DNA from: Azolla caroliniana
Lineage: Eukaryota > Polypodiophyta
Reading direction: 5' to 3'
DNA length: 64,000 nt
NCBI GenBank assembly: GCA_043228905.1
Contig: JBHGNT010000011.1
Span: 1,426,001 to 1,490,000 of the forward strand
Shown: positions 44,611 to 55,049 of the stretch, in pieces
How the letters are laid out: every line of letters begins with the position of its first letter
How positions within the stretch are numbered: position 1 is the stretch's first letter
The notes under the pieces: generated by a model
The model's database searches: none
Told to the model about the DNA's origin: nothing
The model's input: only the letters and a program-made list of their open reading frames with translations
Made by a program: the position numbers and the translations under genes

Positions 44611-44888
44611 TGAACGACCGCCATGAAAGGACGTGCAACGGCCATTTAAAGCACATCATGTGACGTACACATACTATTATGGTACACAACGTGCATACGC
44701 GGGAATCAAGAAAAGGTGGCTGGATAGAATGGGGGCACAAAACATCCGGTTAACAGAGGCACTATCATTTCGTGAAAACAGAATATTCAGAGAGCAAAGG
44801 CATTTATAGGTTTTCAAAAGAGCACAGGCGAGCACTAGCAACAGGGAACTCCACCAGAGCAACGAAAATGAAAAAGAAGACATGAGGC
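44611..44888 (+). pseudogene. Host element extra 3' ORF, first part
   Basis: The sequence after integrase is homologous to the region after integrase in H (51050-50790, - strand): matching ACACAACGTGCATACGCGGGAATC and TATCATTTCGTGAA blocks, and the reading xxALSFREN. It ends at the H target GAGGC (44884-44888) and continues at 56612. The function is unknown. Confidence 0.65.
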
Positions 44889-45358
44889 TATTATCCCTTA
44901 GGTTGGACAAGCCCTAACATAGGGTTTCCCTATGGAACACTTCACCAAAGGGTGGTACAGGAAGATATGGAACACTAACCGGCACCTTTAATTACTCGTA
45001 ACACACGCGTAAGATTAACTACATTAAGCACAGGACGGTAACCAAATAGACACTAAACATACGTAAACAGCAACACTTCTATTAATTATCCATCATTGAT
45101 TACATTCTTGCCGGGTCCTTTTATAGGTCTCCGACTGAGTTACAAACCGGTGCCAACCGGCAACCGACAATGATCCGGTCCGGATCCGAATCGGCATACC
45201 AATTCTGGGTCTGACCATCCGCTTCTCAAAATAGCATAATACTTATTAATTCCCATAATATGTCCTAATACTTATTACTTGCAACTCCCTATTCCTAATT
45301 AAATACCCCTTTTCCATTCTGGACTCTTAACCGGCCCTTTTTGCCTTGTCGGCCAACA
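44889..45358 (-). repeat. Element H 3' LTR
   Basis: This 470-bp LTR starts TGTTGGCCG and ends GATAATA on the - strand. TATAAAAGG is at about 45119-45128. About 350 bp match 56258-56606. Confidence 0.9.
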
Positions 45359-46472
45359 CATGGCACCCCCATGGGACAATACATTGTACATCGAACCCAT
45401 GGTTAGCCCTTCATCACTCGTTTGTCAAAATGTCTAGAATGCTTTGGTCCAAGGGTTCTAAAGGTTACTCGGATAGTTGCTCCATTTGTTGTTGTGGTTG
45501 TTGCTGCTCTTGCTCTCCGGCTTCCATCCCTTCTAGCTCCAGTTCCTACTGGGCTTCCGTCTCCGGCTCATCTGTTTTGGGCTCCCTGTGTTCCTGATGT
45601 CCGTCTTGGACTAGTTCTTTTGGGTCAGCTACTCCTTTTGAACGACTTTTGTCTGGCTTTCTCCGGTTTCGACAACATTCAGCATCTGCTCCGACGATTT
45701 CTCCTCATCAATAATGTTAATTGCCGTCGTTCTTCTATGCTCCATTTGCTGTCTCAGCTCTCGTTCATATTGCTCGAACTGGAGCTGGGTATCCAGCTGC
45801 TCCACCAGCGGCCTATCGCCACCAGTTGCTCTCAAGCCAAGGACAGGAAGTCATCCGATAACTCCTCTCGTATGGTCACAACACTTTCCGCATCAAGTTT
45901 GTAGAAGTTATCATCATCCTTTTGCCGGTTCTCCACATCTGCTCGCAAGACCTGTAACTCGGTTGCCTGCTTTACCCATTTGGACCACCACTGTACTGCA
46001 CTTTCTTCGACTAACTTCTTCGTCTAGTCCCTCCATGTCAAGACAATATCTCGGATACAATCAAGTCCAATCTTTGACTTCTTATTTGCGGCCTGCTTTT
46101 CATCCTTTAATTGTTTGATGAGGATCGTGGTTGCCTCAGTGTGTCCCTTATATTGCATCAGTTGCATATGATAAGTCGTCTGAACTCTATTTAGAGCCAT
46201 CTTTGCTCGTTCCATCTCCTCATGATGATGTCGGGTAAGCTCCAGTTTGTCTTTCGCCGCTTCTGCCAGCATCTTTGTTGCTTCGACTCCCTTGGTCCTT
46301 TCCTCCACTAATGTCGCCGCCATCTTGTGGACTTCATCCCGGAGATCCCACATCTTTTCTTGTTGTCGGTCACCTTCTGCCAACAATTTCTTGTGTTCCA
46401 CCTCTAGGTGCTTGTGATCTTGGTGCAACCTGTCAAAATCCTCCGTTTTTTGTTTCAGCCTCTGGTTGATTT
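45359..46472 (-). pseudogene. Element H extra ORF, C-terminal coiled-coil part
   Basis: The - strand reading from 46450 has a heptad-rich coiled coil of about 140 residues (RLKQKTEDFDRLHQDHKHLE, EERTKGVEATKMLAEAAKDK, HHHEEMERAKMALNRVQ). A second helical, Gln/Glu-rich stretch follows at 45835-45629 (QLQFEQYERELRQQMEHR). Stops separate them near 46022. The hydrophobic N-terminus of the apparent ORF that starts at 46581 belongs to the J LTR, not to this protein. Confidence 0.6.
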
Positions 46473-46675
46473 TGTCAGAACGAAGAGAAAAGATAAAGTG
46501 TAAAGAGATCACAACAAGAGAAGAATGAAGTGATAAGAGAAGAATGAATGTATTAATAAGATAGAATGAAGATGGATACAAGATAAGTGACGAAAGCTTA
46601 AGACTGGCGTTGATTCAAATTAGTTTGAGAAGAATTATATGTCTATATTTATAGGTTCGTATAGTCTAGTGATTT

Positions 46676-46795
46676 CTATAATGTTCTAGACCTAGAATAT
46701 TCTAAGAAGTTCTAGGATATTCTAGAATGTTCTAGACCTAGAATATTCTAAGATGTTCTAGGATATTCTTGAATGTTCTAGAATGTTCCAGAACA
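46676..46795 (-). promoter_or_regulatory. Heat-shock-element array in LTR J
   Basis: A 46-bp unit (ATGTTCTAGACCTAGAATAT start) is repeated from 46681 and 46727, with a partial third. It is made of GAA and TTC triplets spaced every 5 bases. From 46766 to 46793 six units alternate without a mismatch (TTCnnGAAnnTTCnnGAAnnTTCnnGAA), the binding pattern of heat-shock factor trimers. It lies just upstream of the LTR TATA box on the transcribed strand. Confidence 0.8.
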
Positions 46796-46847
46796 TTTAC
46801 AATAGAGTCTATTTCAAGAAGTAGCTTTTATTATTTCATATGATCAA

Positions 46848-46918
46848 ATGCTATCTTAATGGTTAGGTTCTTGATTATGTATTACAAGGTCTTGGGTTCA
46901 AGCCCAAGTGAAGCCATG
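46848..46918 (+). repeat. tRNA-like segment inside LTR J
   Basis: An A-box-like stretch (GCTATCTTAATGGTTAGG) and a B-box-like GGGTTCAAGCC lie about 35 bases apart, antisense to the LTR. No complete cloverleaf is visible. The position near the LTR 5' end and the antisense orientation are the same as in LTR B2. Confidence 0.5.
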
Positions 46919-46959
46919 ATGCTTATGTATTCATGACACTATCTCCCCTTCGAGAACGA

Positions 46960-48235
46960 CGAGTGGAAGTCATCGTTAACAATGTAGGGCCCGGTTTATT
47001 TGGATAACGGCGATGGAAGTCTTTGACAAGAGCTTGAGCATTAGAAACATTATTGACGGGTTCCCAAGTGCTATCACTCGGAGGATAGCCTACCCAATCA
47101 ATCAGATAATAGAGAGCTTATTTCGCACAATCTTTGAATCGAGAATAGCAGCTACCTCGTATTTAGGGCCATCAACAAGTTGGACAGAGGGCGGAGATGG
47201 CACGACACGAGTAGGAATGGAAGAGGTGCGACAAGGCTCCAAAAGAGAGCTATGAAAGATTGGGTGAAGCCGCATGTGTGCTGGAAGATTACCACGAAAG
47301 GTGGCATCGTTAATATGCGCAGTGATGAGAAAAGGACCTAAGTGCTGATAATCGAGATTCTCACATGGCCGGGTAGTCTTGATGTGACGACGAAGCAACC
47401 ATACTTGGTCACCAACCTTGAAAGGAGACTTAAGATGATGGCGATCAACATTGGTCTTATGTTGTGCTTGAGTTGTTTGAAGATGTGAAGATAACGCTAA
47501 TTGAATTCGATGTAGTCGATGAAGATGATGCTCAGCACTAGGGTTTCGAGTGACCTTGGGAAGATCCAAGATACACCATCGAGGATGGTTGCCGGTGTAC
47601 GCAAAGGAAGGTGTAACCTTAGTAGAAGTGTGTATTGTGTTATTGTATGCAAACTCAGCGAAATGTAGAATATTACTCCAATCATCTTGTTGATAAATGA
47701 TGAAGCATCGAAGATATTGCTCGAGCGTTTGATTTGTGTGCTCTATTTGTCCATCGGTTTGTGGATGATAAGTCGAAGAGAGTTTGCAGGATATTTTGAG
47801 GCCTGCCCATAGGTGCTTCCAAAAGTGAGAGATAAATTGAGGACCATGATAAGAAATTGTATCGTCTCGAAGTCCATGATGGCAAAATACTTCATGCATA
47901 ACGATATCTGAGGTTTCCTGACTACTTATGCTCTTTACAGATGGTAAAAAATGTGCCATCTTGGTAAACCGATCCAGTACTGTTAAAATAGTATCAAATC
48001 CTTGTGAAGGTAGCAGATCTGTAATGAAATCCATAGAAATAGACTACCATGGCTTGGTTGGAGGCTGTAACGGTTGTAATAAGCCATAAGGATGATGCGT
48101 GGGTATTTTGGCTCGACAACAGGTGTCACATGTACGAACATAATCTTCGACAAAATTTTGCAAATGAGGCCACCAAAACGAGCGCTTCACCAACTCCATG
48201 GTCTTGGCAATACCAAAATGGTTTTGACTTTTCAA
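46960..48235 (-). pseudogene. Element J integrase with chromodomain
   Basis: The H2C2 finger is at 48235-48044 (HFGIAKTMELVKRSFWWP, CDTCCRAK). The core at 48034 onward has MDFITDLLPSQG and VLDRFTKMAHF, but the second Asp is replaced (TISYHGPQF, usually SDRGPQF). The Glu is kept (TDGQIEHTNQ). The C-terminus has FKVGDQVWLLRRHIKT and a chromodomain (KYEVAAILDSK, then DWVGYPPSDSTWEP after a stop near 47102). Confidence 0.87.
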
Positions 48236-48239
48236 TTAC

Positions 48240-48789
48240 CGACACCTGATTGGTCTGTTCATTCCCCGGAGTCACCGGTTCTGATAGTCTTGGTCCTTCT
48301 GTGACCTCCTTAACCGCCTCTGCTTTGGCCTACACAATTTCTTCTTCCATGCTCTGGATCCTCGACCAGGCCTTCTCAAGTTCTTCGGTTGTGGCGATCA
48401 ACCAGTTCCCCTGTGCTCTCTCCTCCATTTCTATTTGGCACACAACCCCGGCCACCTGCTCACCGATCCACCGTAGCCATTGACTGCCGGTGCCTGTATG
48501 TCGTGCCGGTTCTGGTTGTGGCGTGGCCTCTATTCTCGCCGAAAACCCTTTTGGGATTGTTGACTGCAGTGACAACTCCTACGCTTGCTGTGTCTGCTAC
48601 CCCGGTGAGATAGGCAATTCAATCGCTGGTTCGTGGACCACCAGCCCTGCCGCTTCTTGCCGTACAGGTAACTCTTCCATCAGTTCTGGTTGAACCGGTT
48701 CTACCTCCTTCCTTGGCTCCGGTCCCTCCGAGCAGGGTGTCAGTGTGTTGTCCTTCACTGAACCCGATTCATCCCTCTTCTGGCGATGT
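48240..48789 (-). pseudogene. Element H extra ORF, middle part
   Basis: The - strand reading is acidic and Gln/Pro-rich, with a helical block (VCQIEMEERAQGNWLIATTE, ELEKAWSRIQSMEEEIVQAK) that would lead into the coiled coil beyond J. A stop lies near 48577. M is inserted at 48790. It has no recognised domain. Confidence 0.5.
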
Positions 48790-49958
48790 TGTCGTGTGGT
48801 TTTTCACACACAATATGAAAACTAGTAAAGTAATTATCTAAGATTAGCTTAATGTATTGATATGGAAAGATAGATGTCTTCAAGAGCTGCATAACGTATT
48901 TTACTACACATGAAATAGATAACCAAATATCAAGTTATGTGAGTGAGAAGTTTGAAGAGAAAAGGCAAAAAACAAAACTTTGAGATATCCCACATAGATA
49001 GGATAACATTGGATTCCCCAATATATATAGAAAGCCAAAACCTATTCATTATATCAATGTGTGGAGCATAGAATGTTCAAGGTGACTTGGGCTAGATTGT
49101 GTGGTGTGCATGTTTTAGACATACGCGCATGTGCACATTTTTTGGCGTATGCGTGCACGGCCACATGGACGTTTCGGATGGACGCGTGCGTGCACGGCCT
49201 CATGGGACACTTGGACGGACGTGTGTGTCTGAACGAGTGCGCAGATGCGTACACTACGCGGTCAGGACATGCGCATGTGTGGATGCGTACACTACGTGGT
49301 TGGGACTTCTGCACGCCGACATGTCTACGATTTGGTTGCGATGCACGTATGGATTGTGCATGGGCTAAACTTTATGGATGATTGGGTCATTTGGCCGAAT
49401 TATACGGATGGTCGCATGCAACTAAAATCCAAGGCCATGCAACTAAAAGTAAAAGGCATGCAACTAAAGCATGTTACTAAAAGTAGAGGTCATGCAACTA
49501 AAAGTGGACATGCAAAGTAACATTGGGAAGGGGGATCAACAAAGAGCTCAAGATAGGTTCCATTTTTTCCCTCTACTTTTGTTTTTCCTTTCTTCTTCTC
49601 TCTCCCATTCCTTGGGGAAGAAATCTCTCTCATATTGATATCGGACCACTCCTTACATGGTTGTTGGCTCCTTCCTTTCAAGAATAATCTCTCTTATTCA
49701 TATCGGACCACTCCTTACATGGTTGTTGGCTCCTTTCATTTTAAGAATGATCTTTTATATTCATATCCAATCCATTGTAACAGGATTCTAAGTTTATAAA
49801 GAATCGATTTCTTTTGCAATAAACGAATGTTTCCTCTCATCTACTTGTCTTATATGTGAATCTTGCTTGTGTTGTGCGTGTGCGTACTAATTCCTTCCAG
49901 TCCAAAACCCCGGATGTTCCGTCTCATGATCCGCACATAGTGACGGATTCTCACGACA
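48790..49958 (+). mobile_element. M: solo LTR of the TGTCGTG lineage
   Basis: About 1.17 kb runs from TGTCGTGTGG to CTCACGACA. The 3' 90 bp (AGTCCAAAACCCCGG...) resemble the LTR ends of B2, C and E. There is no PBS, gene or second LTR. Inside are CATGCAACTAAAAGT repeats (49417-49510) and a 65-bp tandem duplication (about 49610-49745). The flanks do not show a clean target duplication. Confidence 0.65.
49417..49515 (+). repeat. CATGCAACTAAAAGT repeats in M
   Basis: Four to five imperfect copies of a word close to CATGCAACTAAAAGT are spaced about 20-25 bp apart. The CATGCA core resembles the plant RY motif. Further upstream (49100-49330), paired copies of ATGCGTACACTACG occur. Confidence 0.7.
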
Positions 49959-51060
49959 ACATAGGAGGTTCTCGGCGGGGTCTTCTTACACCTCCTCCTC
50001 TTGGGTCCTCATATTGATTTTTGTTGCCAAGGGAAGGGGTCTGGTTCTTGTTCCTGTCAGTACAACTTGATTTTCAAAGGCCTTACTGGTGGCTCCACCG
50101 ATGTTTCCACCTCTGCTTGCCTCTTCCAGCTAGGTTGTTCTTTCCCTTGTTGCGAGGTACTACCCTCTTTCCATCCGGGCGTGTGTTTGGCCAGGAGTTG
50201 CTGCCGTTTTGAAGGTTTGTTGGGTGTGGTCTTCGTTACTCGAACCCACATCTTTGTCCTTACCAACTCCACTGGTGGTGCCAACAGAGTTAGCCACTGA
50301 GCCATCGTCATCCATAGTTTCTTGTCGTTCTACACCGCTTCTATCGCCGTCCGCAAGCAATCGGCGATGATTACTGACCAATCCACTTGCACCCCTGTGT
50401 ACGTAGCAATGATGAAACCAGCTTTGTTCTTTGGCATTGCCAGAGGTCGGGGGTACACGAACCCATACTCGTGGAGGACACGAGCCACTTCTCTGAACAG
50501 GAGGTTCTCGTCGCCCTGTGTTCGTTGAGCCTTACTAATGAGGGAATACTCGCCAAAAAACCTGGTTAGTGTTTAAGGTGAAGGGTTCTCAATCAAGTAG
50601 ATACCCCCTTCCAACAATCCGATTAGCGCACGGATGGCTTCCTCCGTTATGACCTCCGTGTCGATTTTCTGCACAACTTCTTCGGCTTCGTCGTGCGGCG
50701 GTGCCTCGGCTATCCTTAGGGAGCTTCCCAACCCATGTTGGTTGAACCACTTCTTGGTTGTTTCAGAGAGTGCCATAGGTTCCATCTCATCTTCTGGTTC
50801 TACAGCGGTAGGCAGGGCCGATTTGTTTGTCTATGCTTCTTGCGTTCGTCTGCTCACTTGTATTGTCCTTTGTGCCCTCAGTGCTCTATGTTCGCGAAAT
50901 GAAAGACACTCTACGAGGCAGTGGTTTCTTGTTCCCATGTTTGAAGCCTTCCTCGATTCCCGCGCATGCACGTCGTGTACTATAATAGCACTGTTTGACA
51001 CGTGTTGCATGATGACTTTGTTTTTTTTTTTTTAATATCTACGTTAGTTCCAGTTGTCCA
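49959..51060 (-). pseudogene. Element H extra ORF, N-terminal part
   Basis: The - strand reading after integrase starts near 51030 (ARESRKASNMG, ECLSFREHRALR). It continues with MEPMALSETTKKWFNQHGL, LRIAEAPPHDEAEEVVQ, a stop at 50573, then ARVLHEYGFVYPRPLAMPK, GFIIATYTGVQVDWSVIIAD and a basic Pro-rich stretch. The host element has the same protein (MALSDASKDWLNKYGL at 56614). This is a sense ORF downstream of integrase. I do not recognise the family; the GVQVDWSVII block is only vaguely like additional ORFs of plant Tat/Athila elements. Confidence 0.6.
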
Positions 51061-51259
51061 ATAACACCAGATCCCTTGGTTGTTCCTCCTCGTGGTTGCC
51101 CGTTACGTTTTTGCCACCGCCTATTTCCGCGTTGGCCGCTGGTTGATGGAACAGGTTTTGTGGCATGGGTCTGTAATAGGGTTTAAGCCGGAACCCATTC
51201 ACCCACTTGTCCAGCATTTCGCTGGCAAGTGTTCCTAGCTGGTATGAACCCTTGAACTC

Positions 51260-51803
51260 CTACGTGATCCAATATGGTCTGGTCCACCGGAACCGCTGCT
51301 TCCCCAACATGTTACCCATTCGGATCTGGAATACGAGCACCAGCTTCCCGATTCCAAACAGTTTCTCGTTGCCCTTCCGGTGATGGTCCACGAATGCTTT
51401 CCTCCGCCGCTGCTTCAGTTCCATCTGTATGATGCTCGCTATCCGGTGCTCTTCCAGCTCACATAGTGCTGCTAACCGGATTTTCTCCGATTCCTTTTCA
51501 CTTAGTCGCTCCCGAACCTGTATCCGTAAGCATGGAACTTGAAATTCGATCAGCATCACTGCTTCTAGCCCGAACGCTAACCGGAATGGTGTTGTCCGGA
51601 TACTTGTTTTGTATGTCGTCCGGTAAGCCCATAATGCACTATGCAGCTTCGTGTCCCAATCGGTCTGGTTCTCGTTGATGATCTTCTGAAGGATGTTTTG
51701 TAGCGTTTTGTTGGTGGATTCGGCCAATCCATTGGCTTGCGGGTAATAAGGGGTGCTTCGTTTGTGTACGACCGCATAAAACGTTGTTAGACTTTCCACC
51801 ACT
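51260..51803 (-). pseudogene. Element H integrase core, C-terminal half
   Basis: The open frame is 51802-51260. It carries FYAVVHKRSTPYYPQANGLAE with the catalytic Glu, WAYRTTYKTSIRTTPFRLAF, LEEHRIAS and KLVLVFQIRMG. The second Asp region is just upstream in broken sequence. It is the same family as the host element integrase. Confidence 0.87.
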
Positions 51804-53141
51804 TAGCTAAGGAAGTGTCCACCTTGGTCTTTGATTAATTCGATTGGACATCCATACCGGCACCAAATATACTCATACCGGAACTTCGTCGTCGATGTTG
51901 CGGTATTATCTCGCACGCCTTTGCTTCTACCCACTTGGTGCAATAGTTTGTGGCGAAGATGATGTATCTATTTCCGGTTCGCATTGTCAGCGGCTTGAAT
52001 GGTTCGACAAAGTCCAGCCCCCATTTCTAAAATGGTTCCAAGGGTAGTACCGGGTGGTGAGGCATCTGCGCCTGTTTTGTCGGTTGACCCATCCTTTGAC
52101 ACAAATCACATTCCTTCGTATACCGTACTGAATCTTTTAGTGTCGTTGGCCACCATAGCCCACTGCGACATATCTTCCTTGCTGTCGCTTCACCGGCATA
52201 GTGTCCTCCGGCGACTCCGCAATGCGCTTCTCGTAATATAGTGTCCACTTAGCCGAGTAAGTGTCCACCTTGGTCATTGATTAATTCGATTGGACATCCA
52301 TACCGCCACCAAATATACTCGTACAAGAACCTCGTCGTCGATGCCGCGGTATTATCTCGCACACATTTGCTTCTACCCACTTGGTGCAATAGTCTGTGGC
52401 GAAGATGATGTATCTATTGCCGGTTCGCATTGCCAGTGGCTTGAATGGTTCGACAAAGTCCAGCCCCCATTTCTAAAATGGTTCCAAGGGTAGTACCGGG
52501 TGGTGAGGCATCTGCCCCTGTTTTGTCGATTGACCCATCCTTTGACACAAATCACATTCCTTCGTATACCGTACCGAATCTTTTTGTGTCGTTGGCCACC
52601 ATAGCCCACTGCGACATATCTTCCTTGTTGTCGCTTCACCGGCATAGTGTCCTCCGGCGACTCCGCAATGCGCTTCCCGTAATATAGTGTCCACTTAGCC
52701 GAGGAAGTGTCCACCTTGGTCATTGATTAATTCGATTGGACATCCATACCGCCACCAAATATACTCGTACAGGAACCTCGTCGCCGATGTCGCGGTATTA
52801 TCTCGCACGCCTTTGCTTCTACCCACTTGGTGCAATAGTCTATGGCGAAGATGATGTATCTATTGCCGGTTCACATTGTCGGCGGCTTGAATGGTCCGAC
52901 AAAGTCCAGCCCCCATTTCTAAAATGGTTCCAAGGGTAGTATCGGGTGGTGAGGCATCCGTGCTTGTTCTGTTGATTGACCCATCCTTTGACACAAATCA
53001 CATTCCTTCGTATACCGTACTGAATCTTTTAATGTCGTTGGCCACCATAGCCCACTGCGGCATATCTTCCTTGTTATCGCTTCACCGGCATAGTGTCCTC
53101 CGGCAACTCCGCAATGCGCTTCCCGTAATATGGTGTCTTTT
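51804..53141 (-). repeat. 446-bp tandem triplication over the H integrase
   Basis: Three copies (about 51804-52249, 52250-52695 and 52696-53141) are aligned by GTGTCCACCTTGG at 51815, 52261 and 52707. Each carries the HHCC finger (REAHCGVAGGHYAGEAT, CDLCQRMGQ) and the core start. The copy that leads into the rest of integrase has Asn for the first catalytic Asp (ATNYCTKW); the other two keep Asp. Confidence 0.93.
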
Positions 53142-53533
53142 TCATCGCTCCAAACCGCTCACCGCCATATGCCATCCACTCCTTTGTGGTATAGTGTATC
53201 CTATAATAAACAAAAGTGTCGGCTCTGGACCGCCAATCGTTTCCGCTCATCCCGGTTCATCTCTTCCAGAGGTAGTTCCATGCTTAAAAACTAATGCATG
53301 TTCGTTAGCCATTTGTCCTCGTCCGCAACTGTACTATCTGTTGTGGTTTCCGCTGTTATTTTAAACAATTTGGCATTCGGAAACTCATCTGGCACACCGT
53401 CACCAGTCTCTCCGGATTCTAGCCGGCTCAAATAATCGGCAATCGCGTGTTGTATCCCCGGCCGGTGATAAATTTCGAACTCGAATTCCTGTAGTAACAA
53501 TGTCCACAGGGCCAGCTTGCCGGTGAGGGATGC
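53142..53533 (-). pseudogene. Element H RNase H tail and linker
   Basis: The - strand reads ASLTGKLALWTLLLQEFEFE, IYHRPGIQHAIADYLSRLES and DEFPNAKLFKITAE, matching the host element at 14300-14520. It breaks at about 53533 at the edge of I2, and the main body of RNase H, RT and protease is absent. Confidence 0.85.
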
Positions 53534-54216
53534 CTTATTGTTTGTCTTCCTTTTCTTGTTCTTCCTTTCTCTTTCTTCTTTGTTTTCTGTTGCGTTCTTC
53601 TACTCGATCCTCGTCCTCTCCCTCCTCGTTCTTCTCTGCGTCTTCTTCTTCTTCTTCTTCTTCTTGATTTGTCCTCTATTTCTTTTGCTTCAGCCTTAGA
53701 TTTTCTCTGATTATTCCACTTCCTTCCTTCAGCTTTCTACGATTCTTCTGCCTCTCTGTTTGGTTTCCTGATTTAGCTTCTTCTTCTTTCTTTCTTTTGA
53801 TGTTCGTCCATCACTAGTGTCGGCTGTCTCTCTGTCTCAGCTGGTAGGCTGTCTCTCTGTCTCAGCTGGTAGCCGGACCGTTTGGCCGTATCTATCAGTC
53901 GTCTTCAGTCCGGACGTTTGTCGGATGTCTCTATCCAGTCTGCCGTCAACCGACTATTGGCTGCCAGACTGTTGCCGTCCTCAGCTGCCGGATGTCTCTG
54001 CTAGTCATAGCCGCACTCGCCGGTCTCTTTCAGTTGTCGGACGTAGCGGATGTCGCCCTTCGCGGGTGGCTGGTTGTCCAGACCGACTCTGATGCTCTAT
54101 CGCTCCTGATCCTTCCTCCTTCCCCCATGGCCGAGCCTTCTGATGCCACCACTACGAGCTCGACTTTGAGAAACCTAACCAAGAATACGTAGGATGTCGG
54201 AATCATAGATTGAACT

Positions 54217-54645
54217 TTAGAGTCTTGGGCATCTCTCGGCTTTCATATGCATTCTGTTATAATGCATACGTAGGAAGTCCTTAATCTCAGGGGCCCAGGT
54301 TTCTTCATGTTTTGAGGCCATAAGCATTGTCATCATCCCAACCAGTTCCAAGTTTTTCTTTTCCGCGGGATGTATAGCCAAGTAATGATCAATCAGGTTT
54401 GTGGTTAGGAAGAGTGTCTCCGGCATGAGCTTGAACTTGTAATGCACCTCAATGAGCCAATCAATCGGGTGTCCATCCTTGGCTTCCATACCATTTCCTA
54501 TATTACCCAGAGCTCTGCGCACGGCATTCTTTTGGCGCAAAATCGTGATCCTTCCCCAGGGAAAGTATGGGATCTCAGGAAGGGGAAAATAGAGGAACAG
54601 CTCAATATCATCTCTGTTCTTCCTTCGTCTTCTTTTTCTTCCCAT
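54217..54645 (-). pseudogene. Captured B-type cyclin fragment
   Basis: A 142-residue frame in which residues 61-125 (about 54465-54271) are the first cyclin box of a plant B1-type cyclin: IDWLIEVHYKFKLMPETLFL, NLIDHYLAIHPAEKK, LELVGMMTMLMASKHEETWA. Residues 42-51 (VRRALGNIGN) match the conserved N-terminal RRALGDIGN-type motif of the same proteins. The 80-100 residues normally between them are gone, so the fragment is deleted internally or joined exons. There is no second cyclin fold and no introns are visible. It is in the sense orientation of I2. Confidence 0.88.
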
Positions 54646-54794
54646 CTACTACTACTATTGCAACTACTAAAATACCTTCGTCTCAAGGGATCATTATGTT
54701 ATGAAGAGAGCAAAAGGGGAAAGGGTAAGGAATGGAATACAGGAGAGCCAAGGGTTGCAACCGCCATAGGAGGAGGAGGTATATTGGGAGGAGC

Positions 54795-55000
54795 AGGGGT
54801 CGATGTCCTTCAAGACCTTCCATACCCCGTTGTTGCACTTGAAGCCGGAGTGGAGCGCAATCTGCCATATCTTGTGGCTTTTCTTGAGCCTGCCTTTGGC
54901 TTCGCAGTAGGCGAGGGCATGTGGAGGGCCATCTTGCCAGGCTCGATGTGGTCGCTATCTGCCTTCAGCCCTTTCCAGATGGGCGCGATCACTGCAGGAA
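54795..55000 (-). pseudogene. Captured 3-ketoacyl-CoA synthase (KCS) C-terminal fragment
   Basis: On the - strand, one frame reads HIEPGKMALH near 54945. A second frame then reads ALAYCEAKGRLKKSHKIWQI, ALHSGFKCNNGVWKVLKDID (about 54920-54797). These match the KCS C-terminus, where an EPSRMTLHRFGNTSSS-type block is followed by LAYxEAKGRxxKGDRxWQIxFGSGFKCNSAVW. The catalytic GNTSSS segment is deleted at the frame jump. It is a dead fragment of a fatty-acid elongation gene. Confidence 0.85.
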
Positions 55001-55012
55001 GAGAAGAAAAGA

Positions 55013-55015
<3 letters not shown>

Positions 55016-55045
<30 letters not shown>
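55016..55045 (+). repeat. GA microsatellite
   Basis: About 14 GA units lie in the leader of I2, between the KCS fragment and the LTR. Confidence 0.9.

Positions 55046-55049
<4 letters not shown>

Larger units (their letters stand above)
46473..46938 (-). repeat. Element J 3' LTR
   Basis: This 466-bp LTR reads TGTCATGAATAC...GTTCTGACA on the - strand. From its 5' end it carries an antisense tRNA-like segment (46915-46850), a heat-shock-element array (46795-46676) and a TATA box (TATAAATA, about 46653-46645). Confidence 0.88.
46473..48240 (-). mobile_element. Element J: chromodomain gypsy fragment in H
   Basis: The 3' LTR is 46473-46938. The polypurine tract, read - strand, is CTCGAAGGGGAGATAG, ending at the LTR. 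An integrase-chromodomain segment (46960-48235) follows. The 5' two-thirds of the element and its 5' LTR are missing. H coding sequence resumes at about 48240 with NEQTNQ, consistent with the NQRLKQK on the other side. Confidence 0.85.

Noticed and set aside
46024-46581. ORF with a signal-peptide-like N-terminus plus coiled coil, resembling an envelope protein
   Set aside because: The hydrophobic start lies in the J LTR, a later insertion; the H protein itself has no such segment here.
46848-46918. Functional tRNA gene
   Set aside because: A- and B-box-like words only; no full acceptor or anticodon stem could be paired.
49061-49381. 106-residue Cys/His-rich ORF in M
   Set aside because: Arises from repeated TGTGCATG/GCGTACAC words in a solo LTR; the opposite strand is open too.
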